Shown here: positions 18,214 to 27,729 of the stretch, one piece after another
Position numbering within the stretch: the stretch's first letter is position 1
Layout of the letters: the number at the start of each line of letters is the position of its first letter
From: Halobacteriovoraceae bacterium
GTDB lineage: Bacteria > Bdellovibrionota > Bacteriovoracia > Bacteriovoracales > Bacteriovoracaceae
DNA length: 64,000 nucleotides
Reading direction: 5' to 3'
NCBI GenBank assembly: GCA_002713145.1
Contig: PAVS01000014.1
Coordinates: forward strand, 186,001-250,000
The notes under the pieces: generated by a model
What the model was told of the DNA's origin: nothing
Seen by the model: the letters and a program-made list of their open reading frames with translations, nothing else
Database searches by the model: none
Position numbers and translations under genes: made by a program

Positions 18214-18400
18214 AATTACTCCTCTAGGTTAATTCTAGGTTAATTTTTAAATTCATATCATAATATTAAGTATTTGTATCAACTTGATGCATAATTAATG
18301 TAGTAAAATCAACACATTGCCGTAAAAATTGTATTCTGCGTTATATTGACATCTATTATATATCAACTAAGCTTTTAATATTAAAAAAGCGAGGTGGGCC

Positions 18401-19381
18401 ATGAAACTCTCAAGGATGTTTGCTCATATCATATTAAGTTTAGGAATGATTCTTCTTGTTGGATGCTCACAGTCTGCAAAACGCAAAGTCATTGTTCCTG
18501 AAGGGGAACCAGAGTGGCTATACTCCCCTCAGAGTGGGTGTGAGGAAGATAAATATATTTGTGCTTCCGGAGAAGGGTCTCGCTTTAGTGAGAGTGATAT
18601 GAATGCGAAAAAAGCCCTCGCCAGTATTTTCGAAACTTCTATTCATTCCAAATTTAAGTTTACTAAACATAGTTTCTCCGATGATGAAATAACTGAGATG
18701 AGTGAGATGGTTCAAAGCAAAGTGGATGAAGATGTGGCAGGAGTTTTAAAGGCCAGTACCATTAAAGAGCGTTTCAAAAAAAATCAAATTAGGTTTTCTC
18801 TTGCGGCCCTGGATAAATCAAAAAGCTCACAAGTGCTCAAGCAAGAACTGAGTCATATTGATTCTCAGCTTAAGCATTATTATAGTCTGCAAAATAGACT
18901 CTATTCGAAAAAATTAAATGTCCTTTTTAATCAAAGAGAACTTCTCAGTGAAAAATTGACTATTCTGACTGAGAAGCCATCAAAGTCACCTGTGAGCTTT
19001 TCACAGATCGCCATGCTTAAATTTAAATCGAGAGGTGGAGAGTCAATTCAAATTGAGTATAAAAGTAATCCTCCTAGTTTATTGGGTAAAAAAATTGAAG
19101 AAATACTTACTGATGTTGGTTACAAATTAAACCAAAAGAATTCAGAGTATGTTCTCCTTCTTAATTATAAAATCAAAGAGGAGTATTTAAACGTAAAAGG
19201 TTTTAAAAAATTTCTCTTTGAACTTGATATTGAATCCAAGAGTAGCGATCGTAAAAGGTTAGGGGGAATCTCTATCACAAAGGTAGCGAATGGGAGAAAT
19301 CAAAAAGATGCTTTTGCAAAAATTCGAAATGATTTAATTGAAGAATTTGAAAATAATTTAGAAAAACTCAATCTTAACTAA
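18401..19381 (+). CDS. LPP20-family lipoprotein
   Basis: A 326-residue lipoprotein with lipobox LLVGCS. The N-terminal PEWLYSP...YICASGEG followed by A...A-rich helix (MNAKKALASIFETSIHSKF) is the LPP20/COG3018 signature. C-terminal beta-rich regions resemble those seen in the CsgG-neighbour lipoproteins. It heads a three-gene operon with lpoB and a COG3014-like TPR lipoprotein. This set occurs together in other Proteobacteria and probably supports outer-membrane/peptidoglycan synthesis. Good ribosome site GAGGTG before ATG. Confidence 0.78.
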   Translation: MKLSRMFAHIILSLGMILLVGCSQSAKRKVIVPEGEPEWLYSPQSGCEEDKYICASGEGSRFSESDMNAKKALASIFETSIHSKFKFTKHSFSDDEITEMSEMVQSKVDEDVAGVLKASTIKERFKKNQIRFSLAALDKSKSSQVLKQELSHIDSQLKHYYSLQNRLYSKKLNVLFNQRELLSEKLTILTEKPSKSPVSFSQIAMLKFKSRGGESIQIEYKSNPPSLLGKKIEEILTDVGYKLNQKNSEYVLLLNYKIKEEYLNVKGFKKFLFELDIESKSSDRKRLGGISITKVANGRNQKDAFAKIRNDLIEEFENNLEKLNLN

Positions 19382-19391
19382 AGGTAGAATT

Positions 19392-19997
19392 ATGAAAAAA
19401 TGTTTACTGTTTGTATTGTTACTCGTCTTGGCCTCTTGTTCATCGTTTAAAGCCGAGCGAGTTGATGATAAAACTGCAGATGAAAAGGGTTTAAGTATTA
19501 CAGATAAGTGGATGGGGGAAGACACAAGGCGCGCTGTTGATACTCTGATTGAACAAATGAAAAATCACAAAGGCTATAAGAGAGCGATGGCCCAAAGTGG
19601 GGGAGCGCCTAAGGTCTTTATCGCCGAAGTACAGAACAACACCTCAGAGGCATATTTTCCAATTGATGACTTTAATGACGAATTTTTAATGGAGCTATCA
19701 AGTATGGGCGATTTTGTTCTTGTTGATGCAAAAGCAAGAGATAAAATTTTAGAAGAAGTGACTTATCAAAATGATGGAATGGTTGACCCAGCGACGGCTA
19801 AACAAATTGGAAAGCAGCTAGGAGCTGATTTCATGATTTTTGGAAATGTGTATATGAAGCCTCAAAAAAGAGATGGTAAAACAATTAAGGAATACTCAGT
19901 TAATCTGAGAATGACGAATATTGAAAAAGCGACAGAGGTCTTTAGACTCCGTACCCGTATCAATAAATTTTCAGATCAAAGTAGCTATAGTTGGTAA
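19392..19997 (+). CDS. lpoB: penicillin-binding protein activator LpoB-like lipoprotein
   Basis: A 201-residue lipoprotein (lipobox LASC). It carries the LpoB/CsgG-like fold: KVFIAEVQNNTSEAYFPID, then FLMELSSMGDFVLVDAKARDKILEE, then QLGADFMIFGNVYM. In E. coli LpoB activates the synthase PBP1b from the outer membrane. The same role is inferred here. It overlaps the next gene by 7 bases. Confidence 0.85.
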   Translation: MKKCLLFVLLLVLASCSSFKAERVDDKTADEKGLSITDKWMGEDTRRAVDTLIEQMKNHKGYKRAMAQSGGAPKVFIAEVQNNTSEAYFPIDDFNDEFLMELSSMGDFVLVDAKARDKILEEVTYQNDGMVDPATAKQIGKQLGADFMIFGNVYMKPQKRDGKTIKEYSVNLRMTNIEKATEVFRLRTRINKFSDQSSYSW

Positions 19998-21721
19998 AAA
20001 AAAGCTTTTGTCTTTTATTTATAATGACCCTGGTGAGTTGTGCTCATCAGGGTAGAAAAGATCAGTCATCGATTAGAGGACTTTTTGCTCAAAAAAAGTT
20101 TAATGAAGCTTTATCATATTTAAATAAATCGACATTGAAAAAGGATGAGAAAAACAGACTCCTCTATCTCATGGAAAGGGGAAGCATCGCCTATTATAAG
20201 CAAAACTATAAGCGCGCGGCTTCAATATTTTCCGAAGCAAATCAGCTGGTGGATAAAATGTACACCAAAAGCATTCGTGAAAAAATAGCAAGCTCTGTTT
20301 TAAACGATAATTCAGAATCTTTTTATGGCTCGTTATTTGAAAGATCTATGCTTTATTATTACCAGGCTCTTAGTTTTTACCAATTAGCTGAGAAAGGTAG
20401 CTATTCTAAAACAATCACCCTAAAAGATGGTAAAAAAGAAGTTAGGGAAGAAAAACTAAGTGATGAAGAAGTGAAGCAAGCTTTGGGGAGAGTGAGGGCC
20501 ACACTTATAGCTTGGGATAGTTTTTTTGAAGATTTTAAACGCAGTTTTGGCGGGCAATCTATTCATAATCATGATTTAACAAGTAAGGTCTTGGCAGCTG
20601 GATTACATGAAAGATTAGGCACAAAAAGAGACCTCGAAATTTCCATGCAGCTATACAAAGATGCGGAAGCTATTCTCAAACGTATTGGCCCAGCTTATAA
20701 AGTTTATAATAATGAATTCAAGGGTTATAATAGAGAGCTCAAAACTTTCTTAGAGAAAAAATCTGATCCACTTAAAATTAAAAAAGATTATATCACTCAA
20801 ACAGAGGACTATCGAAACACTCTCAACCATCTTCATTTTAAAATCTTAAGTTTCTATAAAACCAGGCGAAAATATCAGTATAAAAAAATGCTCAATTTTT
20901 ATAAACCTTTACAGGAAGTAAAAGAGAAACTGAAGCGTTTAACAGCTCCACCGATGAGCTTTCTTATAGAAGTCGGCATGATTTCTGAACTCAAAGGTGA
21001 AGACTTTGCCTATAATCTAAGATCAGCGATAGCTAATGTAGATGACCCAAGTTCTAAAGCTCTTATAGAGGGCATAGGTGTTCCTGTTCTTACTTATTTT
21101 GCAACAGGGCCTCTGGGGTTAGGGTATGTCTCCCATCAAGATAATGTTTCCATCTATACCCAACATAATGCTGGATTTGAATTAACCAAAGAAGTAGGAA
21201 TTGAGTTTGAGATGGCCAAAGTAGCCGAGCCTGATATTACTGCTAGGTATGCTCTTCAGTTTTTACAAAATGAGCAACTTGTCCATGAGGAAAAGTTAGT
21301 TAATTTAGTTCCCCTCAATGATATTTCATATCTCAATGCTCAAGAAGTTATATCTCAAAACTTTAGCACTCGCTCAGTGAGAGTAGGCGTGAAATATGTC
21401 CTTGCCATTGCTGCTGCCTACGCAACCTATAAAAAAGTAAAAGAATCTTCAGGAGAGCTGTTTGCTAGACCCGCAGCTTTGACCCAATTTTTGCTCTCTC
21501 AAAAGGCGATTAAAGAGTCAGAAGCAGCTGACACCCGCCATTGGACAACCATGCCTTCCTATATCTATAGATGCGATGTACTTGGACTTAAACCAGGTCA
21601 ATACACTGTCAAATTCGTCAAGTATTCTGATTCAGAAAAAGATAGAGAAGTGGTCAAAAACTTGGGAGAATTTAGTTATTCTCCAGAAAACAGGTCATTA
21701 TTTTCCCATCGAATATTCTAG
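19991..21721 (+). CDS. COG3014-like TPR lipoprotein
   Basis: A 576-residue lipoprotein beginning at TTG (19991), overlapping the lpoB stop by 7 bases; the lipobox is LVSC. TPR-like helices cover about 25-330 (FNEALSYLNKS, YYKQNYKRAASIF, SMLYYYQALSFYQLAE), and a C-terminal beta domain ends in VLGLKPGQYTVKFVKY. Position after LPP20 and LpoB and overall layout match the uncharacterised COG3014 family. Periplasmic scaffold role is inferred. Confidence 0.72.
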   Translation: MVKKSFCLLFIMTLVSCAHQGRKDQSSIRGLFAQKKFNEALSYLNKSTLKKDEKNRLLYLMERGSIAYYKQNYKRAASIFSEANQLVDKMYTKSIREKIASSVLNDNSESFYGSLFERSMLYYYQALSFYQLAEKGSYSKTITLKDGKKEVREEKLSDEEVKQALGRVRATLIAWDSFFEDFKRSFGGQSIHNHDLTSKVLAAGLHERLGTKRDLEISMQLYKDAEAILKRIGPAYKVYNNEFKGYNRELKTFLEKKSDPLKIKKDYITQTEDYRNTLNHLHFKILSFYKTRRKYQYKKMLNFYKPLQEVKEKLKRLTAPPMSFLIEVGMISELKGEDFAYNLRSAIANVDDPSSKALIEGIGVPVLTYFATGPLGLGYVSHQDNVSIYTQHNAGFELTKEVGIEFEMAKVAEPDITARYALQFLQNEQLVHEEKLVNLVPLNDISYLNAQEVISQNFSTRSVRVGVKYVLAIAAAYATYKKVKESSGELFARPAALTQFLLSQKAIKESEAADTRHWTTMPSYIYRCDVLGLKPGQYTVKFVKYSDSEKDREVVKNLGEFSYSPENRSLFSHRIF

Positions 21722-21748
21722 TTAAGCTTTTAATTTTATTAAACCGAA

Positions 21749-22651
21749 ATGCCTTACATGAGGTATTGGTTTATCACATTTATTATATTTTCTTTTTCCA
21801 TCCAAGCAGAATATTTATTCACAGATAAATCTTTTAAGGCCAGTGAGCGCTGGACTGCTTATTCTGATTCAGAGTTAAGTAATTTAAAGAATCTATTTAG
21901 ACAATTGCTCAAATCTAAGACTGGAAAAGAGTTAGTCGGCTTGGCCCAAAAAAAAGCTAAAGAGCAAGGTAAAAGTATTCTTGAGTTAGTGAAAGTAGGA
22001 CAAGGTTCCCTCACGGATACAACTTTGGTTCGAAAGTTCTCCGCCCATCACCCTGATGAGGTAAGTTATGAATCAAACTCGGTTGTCTATATCAATCAAG
22101 ATTTAAGTCAATATGATGCTGTTCTTGATTTGGCCCATGAGCTAACACACTTTGTTTATAGAAAAAACTTTAATCCTTATGAGGGAAATTTCACACTTCC
22201 CGAATTTATTAAAAATACCATCGAAGGAAATGGGGGAGAAGTCCAAGCTTTTTTAATGGAGTGTAAGGTCTTAAGTGAATTATTTCCACGAAGTGCTGAT
22301 GGTCGGTATAATTGCAATCTGGTTCGAACTGATTCAGGTCATGGTTTTTCTTTTAAAAAAGCGGTTGATAAGTTTTATCAAGTCGGGCATTACTTTGAGA
22401 GCTTTGAGCAAATGCTAGAAAACCACGGTATTCGTAAAAACTTTCCACAGATCTCTGCAGATAAATCTAATTTTATTTCTAGTGCTTACGGAATCCCTTA
22501 CCCTGTGGCAGCTTTTGAAGAATATCAAACGGTGATGGCAAAAGTCTGTGAAAATGACAAAAGAAGACTTGGCTATTTCAAAACCAATAAAGGTCGATCT
22601 CCAGCTAGCATTTCACAATTCGAGAATAAAATTAAGAGTCGGTGTCCTTAA
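21749..22651 (+). CDS. secreted zinc-metallopeptidase-like protein
   Basis: A 300-residue exported protein; signal peptide to about IQA (20). The zinc-binding motif HELTH is at 130-134, preceded by DAVLDLA. An EGNGGEVQAF segment downstream (about 165) may supply a third ligand, as in gluzincins. One cysteine pair lies near 173-186 and another near the C-terminus. No named family recognised. Start at the first ATG is not backed by a clear ribosome site; the ATG three codons later is an alternative. It may be a periplasmic or prey-directed protease, but this is inference. Confidence 0.65.
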   Translation: MPYMRYWFITFIIFSFSIQAEYLFTDKSFKASERWTAYSDSELSNLKNLFRQLLKSKTGKELVGLAQKKAKEQGKSILELVKVGQGSLTDTTLVRKFSAHHPDEVSYESNSVVYINQDLSQYDAVLDLAHELTHFVYRKNFNPYEGNFTLPEFIKNTIEGNGGEVQAFLMECKVLSELFPRSADGRYNCNLVRTDSGHGFSFKKAVDKFYQVGHYFESFEQMLENHGIRKNFPQISADKSNFISSAYGIPYPVAAFEEYQTVMAKVCENDKRRLGYFKTNKGRSPASISQFENKIKSRCP

Positions 22652-22652
22652 A

Positions 22653-23045
22653 TTAATTGTCTATAATTCTAACTTTCATAATTTTTAATTTTTTATTCTT
22701 TTGCACTCGCACTTCATACCATTGGTCGTCGAAGTCAGAGGCTTTAGGATCTTTGATATTTACGAAGTAGAGGTCTTTGTCCACGCTAGCTTTTTGATAG
22801 GTTAAATCGAACTTTCGATTCTTAGGATCAGGTTTATTTTTTCGATTTTTCTCATAAATAGGCTCTAACGATTTCGTCTTTTTTAGATGTTGATAATACT
22901 CTTGAGAGAGAATTGTTTGCAATTTTTCCTCGTCTTCTTGCAGAACATAATCAAAATAATTATTCATGAGTTGAGTGAAATCCTTTTTCTCTGGGCCAGC
23001 GAAACAGGAGTAAGAAAAAAGGAGAAAAGTCATTAAAATCTTCAT
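22653..23045 (-). CDS. small secreted protein
   Basis: A 130-residue exported protein; the signal peptide ends at CFAG (about 17). The mature part is Lys/Asp-rich with a Leu-based helix near 30-60 and beta-strands after. The layout (about 110 residues, one helix, curved sheet) is reminiscent of an NTF2-like fold, but this is not demonstrated. It follows the amidase gene by a single base and is co-transcribed with it. Confidence 0.55.
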   Translation of the reverse strand: MKILMTFLLFSYSCFAGPEKKDFTQLMNNYFDYVLQEDEEKLQTILSQEYYQHLKKTKSLEPIYEKNRKNKPDPKNRKFDLTYQKASVDKDLYFVNIKDPKASDFDDQWYEVRVQKNKKLKIMKVRIIDN

Positions 23046-23046
23046 A

Positions 23047-24681
23047 TCAATTCCCCGCCGAGTGAATCACATTAAAGGAACATCCTAGTTCATTCGCCTC
23101 TTGCGCTATTCGATTTAAATAACGTTTAATATATCCCGGGCAAACTGTGCTTTTAAAATAATTATGAGGAACAATTTTCGTGATGGTAGGATATTGCCTT
23201 TGTAGCTGGCAAGCCAGCTTCGCCGTCTGTGAAATACTATTAGGATTGACAGGGTCAGGAACATGGTTTCCTGCTTGGGGAATACTTTCTCCGTTTCCAA
23301 GGCTTACTCCTGGAGTGGTAGAAAAGTTTCCAACAATCGCAATTCCTAGGGAAATGATGTTCCCACTAATTCCCCCACGTCTTGAAACATCTCCGTAAGT
23401 ATTTGAAGCGATCTGGCTCTCAATTTGCCCTGGCTCCATACCTAATGTTGGATTACCACACTCAAAACTTTGAGCAGCATAATAAGCTCTCTCACTTGGG
23501 GAGAGGGTAGGGGTGTAGCCACCAGCATGTGCTCCTTTCATATTATCGGGACGACCTTGAATAATCGCCGGTTGATTGGGGTGACCTCCATTATGATATT
23601 CACTCACAAGATAATTATAAGAAATCATGTACCAAGGATCCCCACCGGTATTATTTTGAATATGTGAATTATTTATGGCCGTAGGTGAGGTGCTTAAATC
23701 AGTTGCGGTATGATGAATAACAAGATGGGTAACCATACTCATGTCGCGTGTGCAATAAGTTGCCTCAGTATTAGAGGTAGGGGTGTAATCAACTTGATTG
23801 ATCGAGACGAGAGGAGCAGACTGAACTGTCCCACTCGGCGAAACCGGATTGCTACTTTGAAGTAAGCCTGTTTGATCAATAAGGCTCTGAAGCGAATTGA
23901 GTTGGAGATTGAGCTGTCCAAAATGATTTTGATTTTCATCAACAATAGGACAGATAGCTTGTTCCGATGAAATATAAAGTGACATCTGATGGGAATTACA
24001 AATATGAGCATATTCATTTAATCTATCAAGGGCCACTTGGTTATTAGCCTGTTTAAGATTATTTTGCGTTTGGTTTATTAAGTCTTCAATAGACTCAGCT
24101 GAGAACTTAATCCCTTCCAGCAATGAGGTCCTCGAGCTGTTGATTACAGCTGCTAATTGAGACACATTATTTCTGAGTTCAACACCCGAAAATTGATACT
24201 GTGAATATTCATCAATAATATCCATTGTCATCATATCCCAACTATCAAGTTTATAGCTTTGATTCATATCACTAAACAAAGATGTATTACGAGATTGAAA
24301 CTCTTTCCACTCTTTCATCGCATTATACAGAGTCCTTTCACTGAGTTCTGGAGTCCCTCCCCAGAAATTCGTAATACTCACCATTCTATTTTTTCCAATA
24401 ATATTTTTCTCAGAAAATTTTTGGTCAATCTCTTTAAGAGCATTAAAAACTCGTGCGAGATCAGAGTTATACCCAAATTTATGGCGAGTCTTATCTTGTG
24501 CGAAATGCACTGAATATAGAAATTTCGTGAGCGCCCTTCTGTAGGAGAGCTCAAGGTTCTCAAGGGTTATATCACGATAGATAACATCCAAAACCTGCTG
24601 ACAGCGTTGTCCATCCTGAGCATAACCAAGAGTCTGCAAGATAAAAATGAATAGTAATCCCCTGATGAGAAACTTCTGCAT
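23047..24681 (-). CDS. secreted N-acetylmuramoyl-L-alanine amidase (Amidase_2/PGRP type) with long helical N-terminus
   Basis: A 544-residue exported amidase; signal peptide ends near GYAQ (22). Residues about 25-275 are helical and coiled-coil-like (YRRALTKF, NQTQNNLKQANNQ). From about 310 comes the Amidase_2 domain: HLVIHHTATDLS with H323/H324, then YNYLVSEYHNGG, GAHAGG, and the zinc-site HNYFKSTVCPG near 507-517, where His and Cys are ligands. It should cut the muramyl-alanine bond in peptidoglycan. The long N-terminal region is unusual and could mediate binding. In a predator such an enzyme could act on prey walls or in self-remodelling. Confidence 0.85.
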   Translation of the reverse strand: MQKFLIRGLLFIFILQTLGYAQDGQRCQQVLDVIYRDITLENLELSYRRALTKFLYSVHFAQDKTRHKFGYNSDLARVFNALKEIDQKFSEKNIIGKNRMVSITNFWGGTPELSERTLYNAMKEWKEFQSRNTSLFSDMNQSYKLDSWDMMTMDIIDEYSQYQFSGVELRNNVSQLAAVINSSRTSLLEGIKFSAESIEDLINQTQNNLKQANNQVALDRLNEYAHICNSHQMSLYISSEQAICPIVDENQNHFGQLNLQLNSLQSLIDQTGLLQSSNPVSPSGTVQSAPLVSINQVDYTPTSNTEATYCTRDMSMVTHLVIHHTATDLSTSPTAINNSHIQNNTGGDPWYMISYNYLVSEYHNGGHPNQPAIIQGRPDNMKGAHAGGYTPTLSPSERAYYAAQSFECGNPTLGMEPGQIESQIASNTYGDVSRRGGISGNIISLGIAIVGNFSTTPGVSLGNGESIPQAGNHVPDPVNPNSISQTAKLACQLQRQYPTITKIVPHNYFKSTVCPGYIKRYLNRIAQEANELGCSFNVIHSAGN

Positions 24682-24758
24682 ATATCTTTATCGGCAGAAT
24701 AGGCCTATTTGTTTAGTAAAAAACTCAGTTTTAGGGGAGCTGTAAGTTATGGATATCC

Positions 24759-25118
24759 TTAGAAGGAGTCTAGGTCGATGGATATATTTTCAAAATACAT
24801 TTTCTCTAGATAATGGACGTCTATGAGTGCATCTTTATGCCAGTTATTGGCCTTATCTTGCCATGTATCATAAACAAGTGTGCCTTTTACAAAAACTTTA
24901 TCACCTTTTTTGAGTTGAGGTTGAAGAGTCTCTGCTCTTTTGTCCCAAACCCGGCATTTATGCCAATGGGTTTTTGGCTTTTGATCTTTGGGAGCGCTAG
25001 GAGGGAGATATTCAGCAACACCAACTGAGAAAGTTAAAATTGCTTTTGAACTTTTAGTGTATTTCATTTCAGGATTTGCTCCTAAATGTCCAATGATGAG
25101 TGTTTGCGAAAAGCTCAT
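24759..25118 (-). CDS. ssb: single-stranded DNA-binding protein
   Basis: A 119-residue SSB with one OB-fold. It starts MSFSQTLIIGHLGANPEMKYTKSSKAILTFSVGV, then WHKCRVWDKRAETL and KGDKVFVKGTL, the standard SSB sequence order. It lacks the usual glycine-rich linker and the Asp-Asp-Asp-Ile-Pro-Phe tip; it ends DLDSF, which keeps the acidic and terminal Phe but is shortened. It may be a secondary SSB or a plasmid/phage-type paralogue. It follows the ABC genes' strand but has its own start (ribosome site GGGAG). Confidence 0.85.
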   Translation of the reverse strand: MSFSQTLIIGHLGANPEMKYTKSSKAILTFSVGVAEYLPPSAPKDQKPKTHWHKCRVWDKRAETLQPQLKKGDKVFVKGTLVYDTWQDKANNWHKDALIDVHYLEKMYFENISIDLDSF

Positions 25119-25129
25119 TTAATACTCCC

Positions 25130-25918
25130 TTATGAGGAAGCTGAGCTATAATTTTTTAGCCCTAACTTCCAGAAAAACATGACTAGTATATATATAAATA
25201 TCGATGCAATGACAATTTCGATTAAAGGTGGCGCCCAGTTTTCATCTATTAAAAACCGCGTGGGGTAAGACGCCACCACGCTAAAGGGGAGGATTGTGAT
25301 AAAAAATCTTTTGAAAAGCCCATGGAAGATGCCATCTGGTCTTTGGTAAATTTTCTCTGCTGAGAAGAAAACATCTATAAATCCCCGGGGAGAGCCATTC
25401 CAAAAGACAGGAATCAAAAAAAGGATCATCACCATAAAATATAAAAATGTTCCATTGAGTAAGAGCAAGAAATAAACAAATAACTTTATGAGAGATAATG
25501 GCGCTGAATAACTTATTAAAGCATAAATCAGGATGGAGCTGGCCAGTATTAAATTTAAAAAAGAGTTTGCGGCAAATTCTTTAAAGCATATGAAAAAGAA
25601 TGTTGAGACTGGTCTTGTCAGGTGATAGTCAAGATCGCCTCTGTTTATATAAATGGGAAACCACCAACCATTACTGGCAAATAGAGTCATATGTAGGGCA
25701 TCGACAAAAATAAACCCAGCTACAAAAACGGTCATTTGTTCTTGATTCCAGCCTCCAAGTAAATCAGTGTGTAGATAAATCACACCAAAAAATAAAAATT
25801 GAATAATATAAAATACGACATCCATAAAAAAACGAAAGAAAAAATCAAAGCGAAACTCCATCGCTTTAGAAAAACTAAATCGAATAAAGTGTAAATAGAG
25901 CCTGAGATATCTTTTCAA
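25130..25918 (-). CDS. ABC-2 type exporter permease (COG3694-like)
   Basis: A 262-residue permease with about six membrane spans and the segment THLTRP (DLDYHLTRPVSTFFF), a hallmark of COG3694 permeases. It forms a three-gene operon with a second permease (4-base overlap) and an ATPase (1-base overlap). Such COG3694-COG4587-COG4586 sets are ABC-2 exporters of unassigned substrate; related sets are linked to viologen or daunorubicin-type export. Substrate is not inferable. Confidence 0.82.
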   Translation of the reverse strand: MKRYLRLYLHFIRFSFSKAMEFRFDFFFRFFMDVVFYIIQFLFFGVIYLHTDLLGGWNQEQMTVFVAGFIFVDALHMTLFASNGWWFPIYINRGDLDYHLTRPVSTFFFICFKEFAANSFLNLILASSILIYALISYSAPLSLIKLFVYFLLLLNGTFLYFMVMILFLIPVFWNGSPRGFIDVFFSAEKIYQRPDGIFHGLFKRFFITILPFSVVASYPTRFLIDENWAPPLIEIVIASIFIYILVMFFWKLGLKNYSSASS

Positions 25919-26724
25919 ATCCCTACCCCGGTGTATTGATACTGGCCTTTTCTCCAGATCAATAAAGAAACTTGTCTAAACATGAGTAACCATACAAGTG
26001 ATATGAGACACTGAAGACAAAATTGAGACAAAGAGAGTTCTCCGATTAAAGTTTCATAAGGAAAACTGATCAGGTAAGGAAAGGGGGTGAAATTTAAAAA
26101 CTCTTGGGCCCACTGAGGAAAAAAAGCCAGAGGGATAAGAGCACCACCAAAAAAAGAAGAACTAAAGCGAAGCATCACTCCTAAACTCCAAATATTATCA
26201 AACCAAAAAGCAAGCAACTCTGCGAGAGTAAACATATAAAAAAATGTCATGGAGGCGATGATTAAGCTGATAAGGAAACCAAGAAAGGGAAAAAGCTCAA
26301 AGCTGTAAACACTGTTTTCACCCATAAATAAATGATAACAAAAGACAATAAAAATTAATTGCAAAGTGAAGAATGTCGAGTGAGCTAAGTAAGTGGCTAA
26401 TTTATATTTGTAGACATCAATAGGGTAGAGGAGGTATTTGTTAAGAGTTCCATCGTATATCTCTCGAGAAAGAAAACCAATGTTTTGACCTTGCTGAATT
26501 CTAAACACAAGAGGCGTCACGAGATAATAGAAGATCATTTGATTTAAAGTGAAGCCTGACATTTCATTTTGGTCTGTATAACTAAAAATACTTTCCCACA
26601 AAAAATAGGCCAGAGTTAAAGAGAAGAAGGTAAGCCCAAAAAAATTAACCCAAAAATCTGCGCGATAGGTGATGAGCTTTCGAAGTTCCATAAAAAAAAC
26701 TTGTCCAATCCATTTTGAGTTCAT
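25915..26724 (-). CDS. ABC-2 type exporter permease (COG4587-like)
   Basis: A 269-residue permease with six predicted spans. The segment LSREIYDGTLNKYLLYPID matches the COG4587 permease loop. It sits between the ATPase and the COG3694-like permease with 1- and 4-base overlaps, so the subunits are probably made in a fixed ratio. Substrate unknown. Confidence 0.82.
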   Translation of the reverse strand: MNSKWIGQVFFMELRKLITYRADFWVNFFGLTFFSLTLAYFLWESIFSYTDQNEMSGFTLNQMIFYYLVTPLVFRIQQGQNIGFLSREIYDGTLNKYLLYPIDVYKYKLATYLAHSTFFTLQLIFIVFCYHLFMGENSVYSFELFPFLGFLISLIIASMTFFYMFTLAELLAFWFDNIWSLGVMLRFSSSFFGGALIPLAFFPQWAQEFLNFTPFPYLISFPYETLIGELSLSQFCLQCLISLVWLLMFRQVSLLIWRKGQYQYTGVGI

Positions 26725-27716
26725 TACTGGAAACTCTCACCGTGCAGCATGATTTTCTCAATAAGATCACCAATATTCTCATTCGTAATACTAAAATCCA
26801 AAAGCTCTATATGTTCAAATAAATACCGAGCCACTTCCATGGTCTGCTCTTTAGAAGTAATCACCTTTATCACATTATCTTCAACACTAAATTCGCCAAG
26901 ATGATGGGGGAAGGTTTGCTCTAACTCTTTTAATCTTTTCACTGAATTGACATGGGCGGTAATCATTTTTTGCAGAGAATATTGTTCATGAACCTTTGCG
27001 ATGGGACCATCAAAAACTTTTTCGCCTTGTCTGAGAATGACAATGCGCTTGCAGAGCTCTTCAATATCATCCATGTAGTGACTGGTTAGAACCATCGTAG
27101 GGTTGTGATCTTTTTGGTACTGTTTAAGAAATTTTCTCACAGCCTTTTGAGCTGTAATATCTAAACCAATTGTGGGCTCATCTAAAAAAATAACCTTGGG
27201 AGAGTGAAGAAGCGCCGCCATGAGTTCAACTTTCATTCTCTCTCCAAGACTGAGTCGCCTCACTTGAATTTTAAGTTGATCTTTAATTCCTAAGTACTCT
27301 GCTAGATAATCTATATTTGTTCTAAAGCTTTGGGTGGGAATTTGGTAAATATCTTTGAGTAATAAAAAACCATCTAAAGCAGGGAGGTCCCACCAAAGTT
27401 GAGCTTTTTGTCCCATGATCACTGCCATTTGTCTGCGATAATCATTTTCTCGTTGCCAAGGTCTGTATCCATTAATCATGACATCTCCAGCTGTGGGGTG
27501 GATGATACCGGATAAGATTTTTGTCAGTGTTGTTTTCCCCGCACCATTGGCACCGATCAGCCCAATAATTTCCCCGGTAGGTACAGTTAAATCGAGATCT
27601 TTTAAGGCCGGTTTAATAAGATACTTTCTATTAAACAGAGAGCGGAGTGAACCTTTGAGTCCTGCCTCTTTTTGATGAACTTTAAAGTGTTTACTAAGAG
27701 ACTGAACTTCAATCAT
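26724..27716 (-). CDS. ABC transporter ATP-binding protein (COG4586-like)
   Basis: A 330-residue ATPase. Walker A is GANGAGKTTL (about 53-62), the signature is LSLGERMKVELMAALLHSPK, Walker B is VIFLDEPTIGLD, and the switch His is in TSHYMDD. The roughly 100-residue C-terminal extension resembles DrrA/COG4586 extensions. It starts the exporter operon. Confidence 0.88.
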   Translation of the reverse strand: MIEVQSLSKHFKVHQKEAGLKGSLRSLFNRKYLIKPALKDLDLTVPTGEIIGLIGANGAGKTTLTKILSGIIHPTAGDVMINGYRPWQRENDYRRQMAVIMGQKAQLWWDLPALDGFLLLKDIYQIPTQSFRTNIDYLAEYLGIKDQLKIQVRRLSLGERMKVELMAALLHSPKVIFLDEPTIGLDITAQKAVRKFLKQYQKDHNPTMVLTSHYMDDIEELCKRIVILRQGEKVFDGPIAKVHEQYSLQKMITAHVNSVKRLKELEQTFPHHLGEFSVEDNVIKVITSKEQTMEVARYLFEHIELLDFSITNENIGDLIEKIMLHGESFQ

Positions 27717-27729
27717 AGGTGATCTCCAA

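Noticed and set aside
18214..18400. Possible Fur box between sodB and the LPP20 gene
   Set aside because: The region is AT-rich with no close match to the GATAATGATAATCATTATC consensus.
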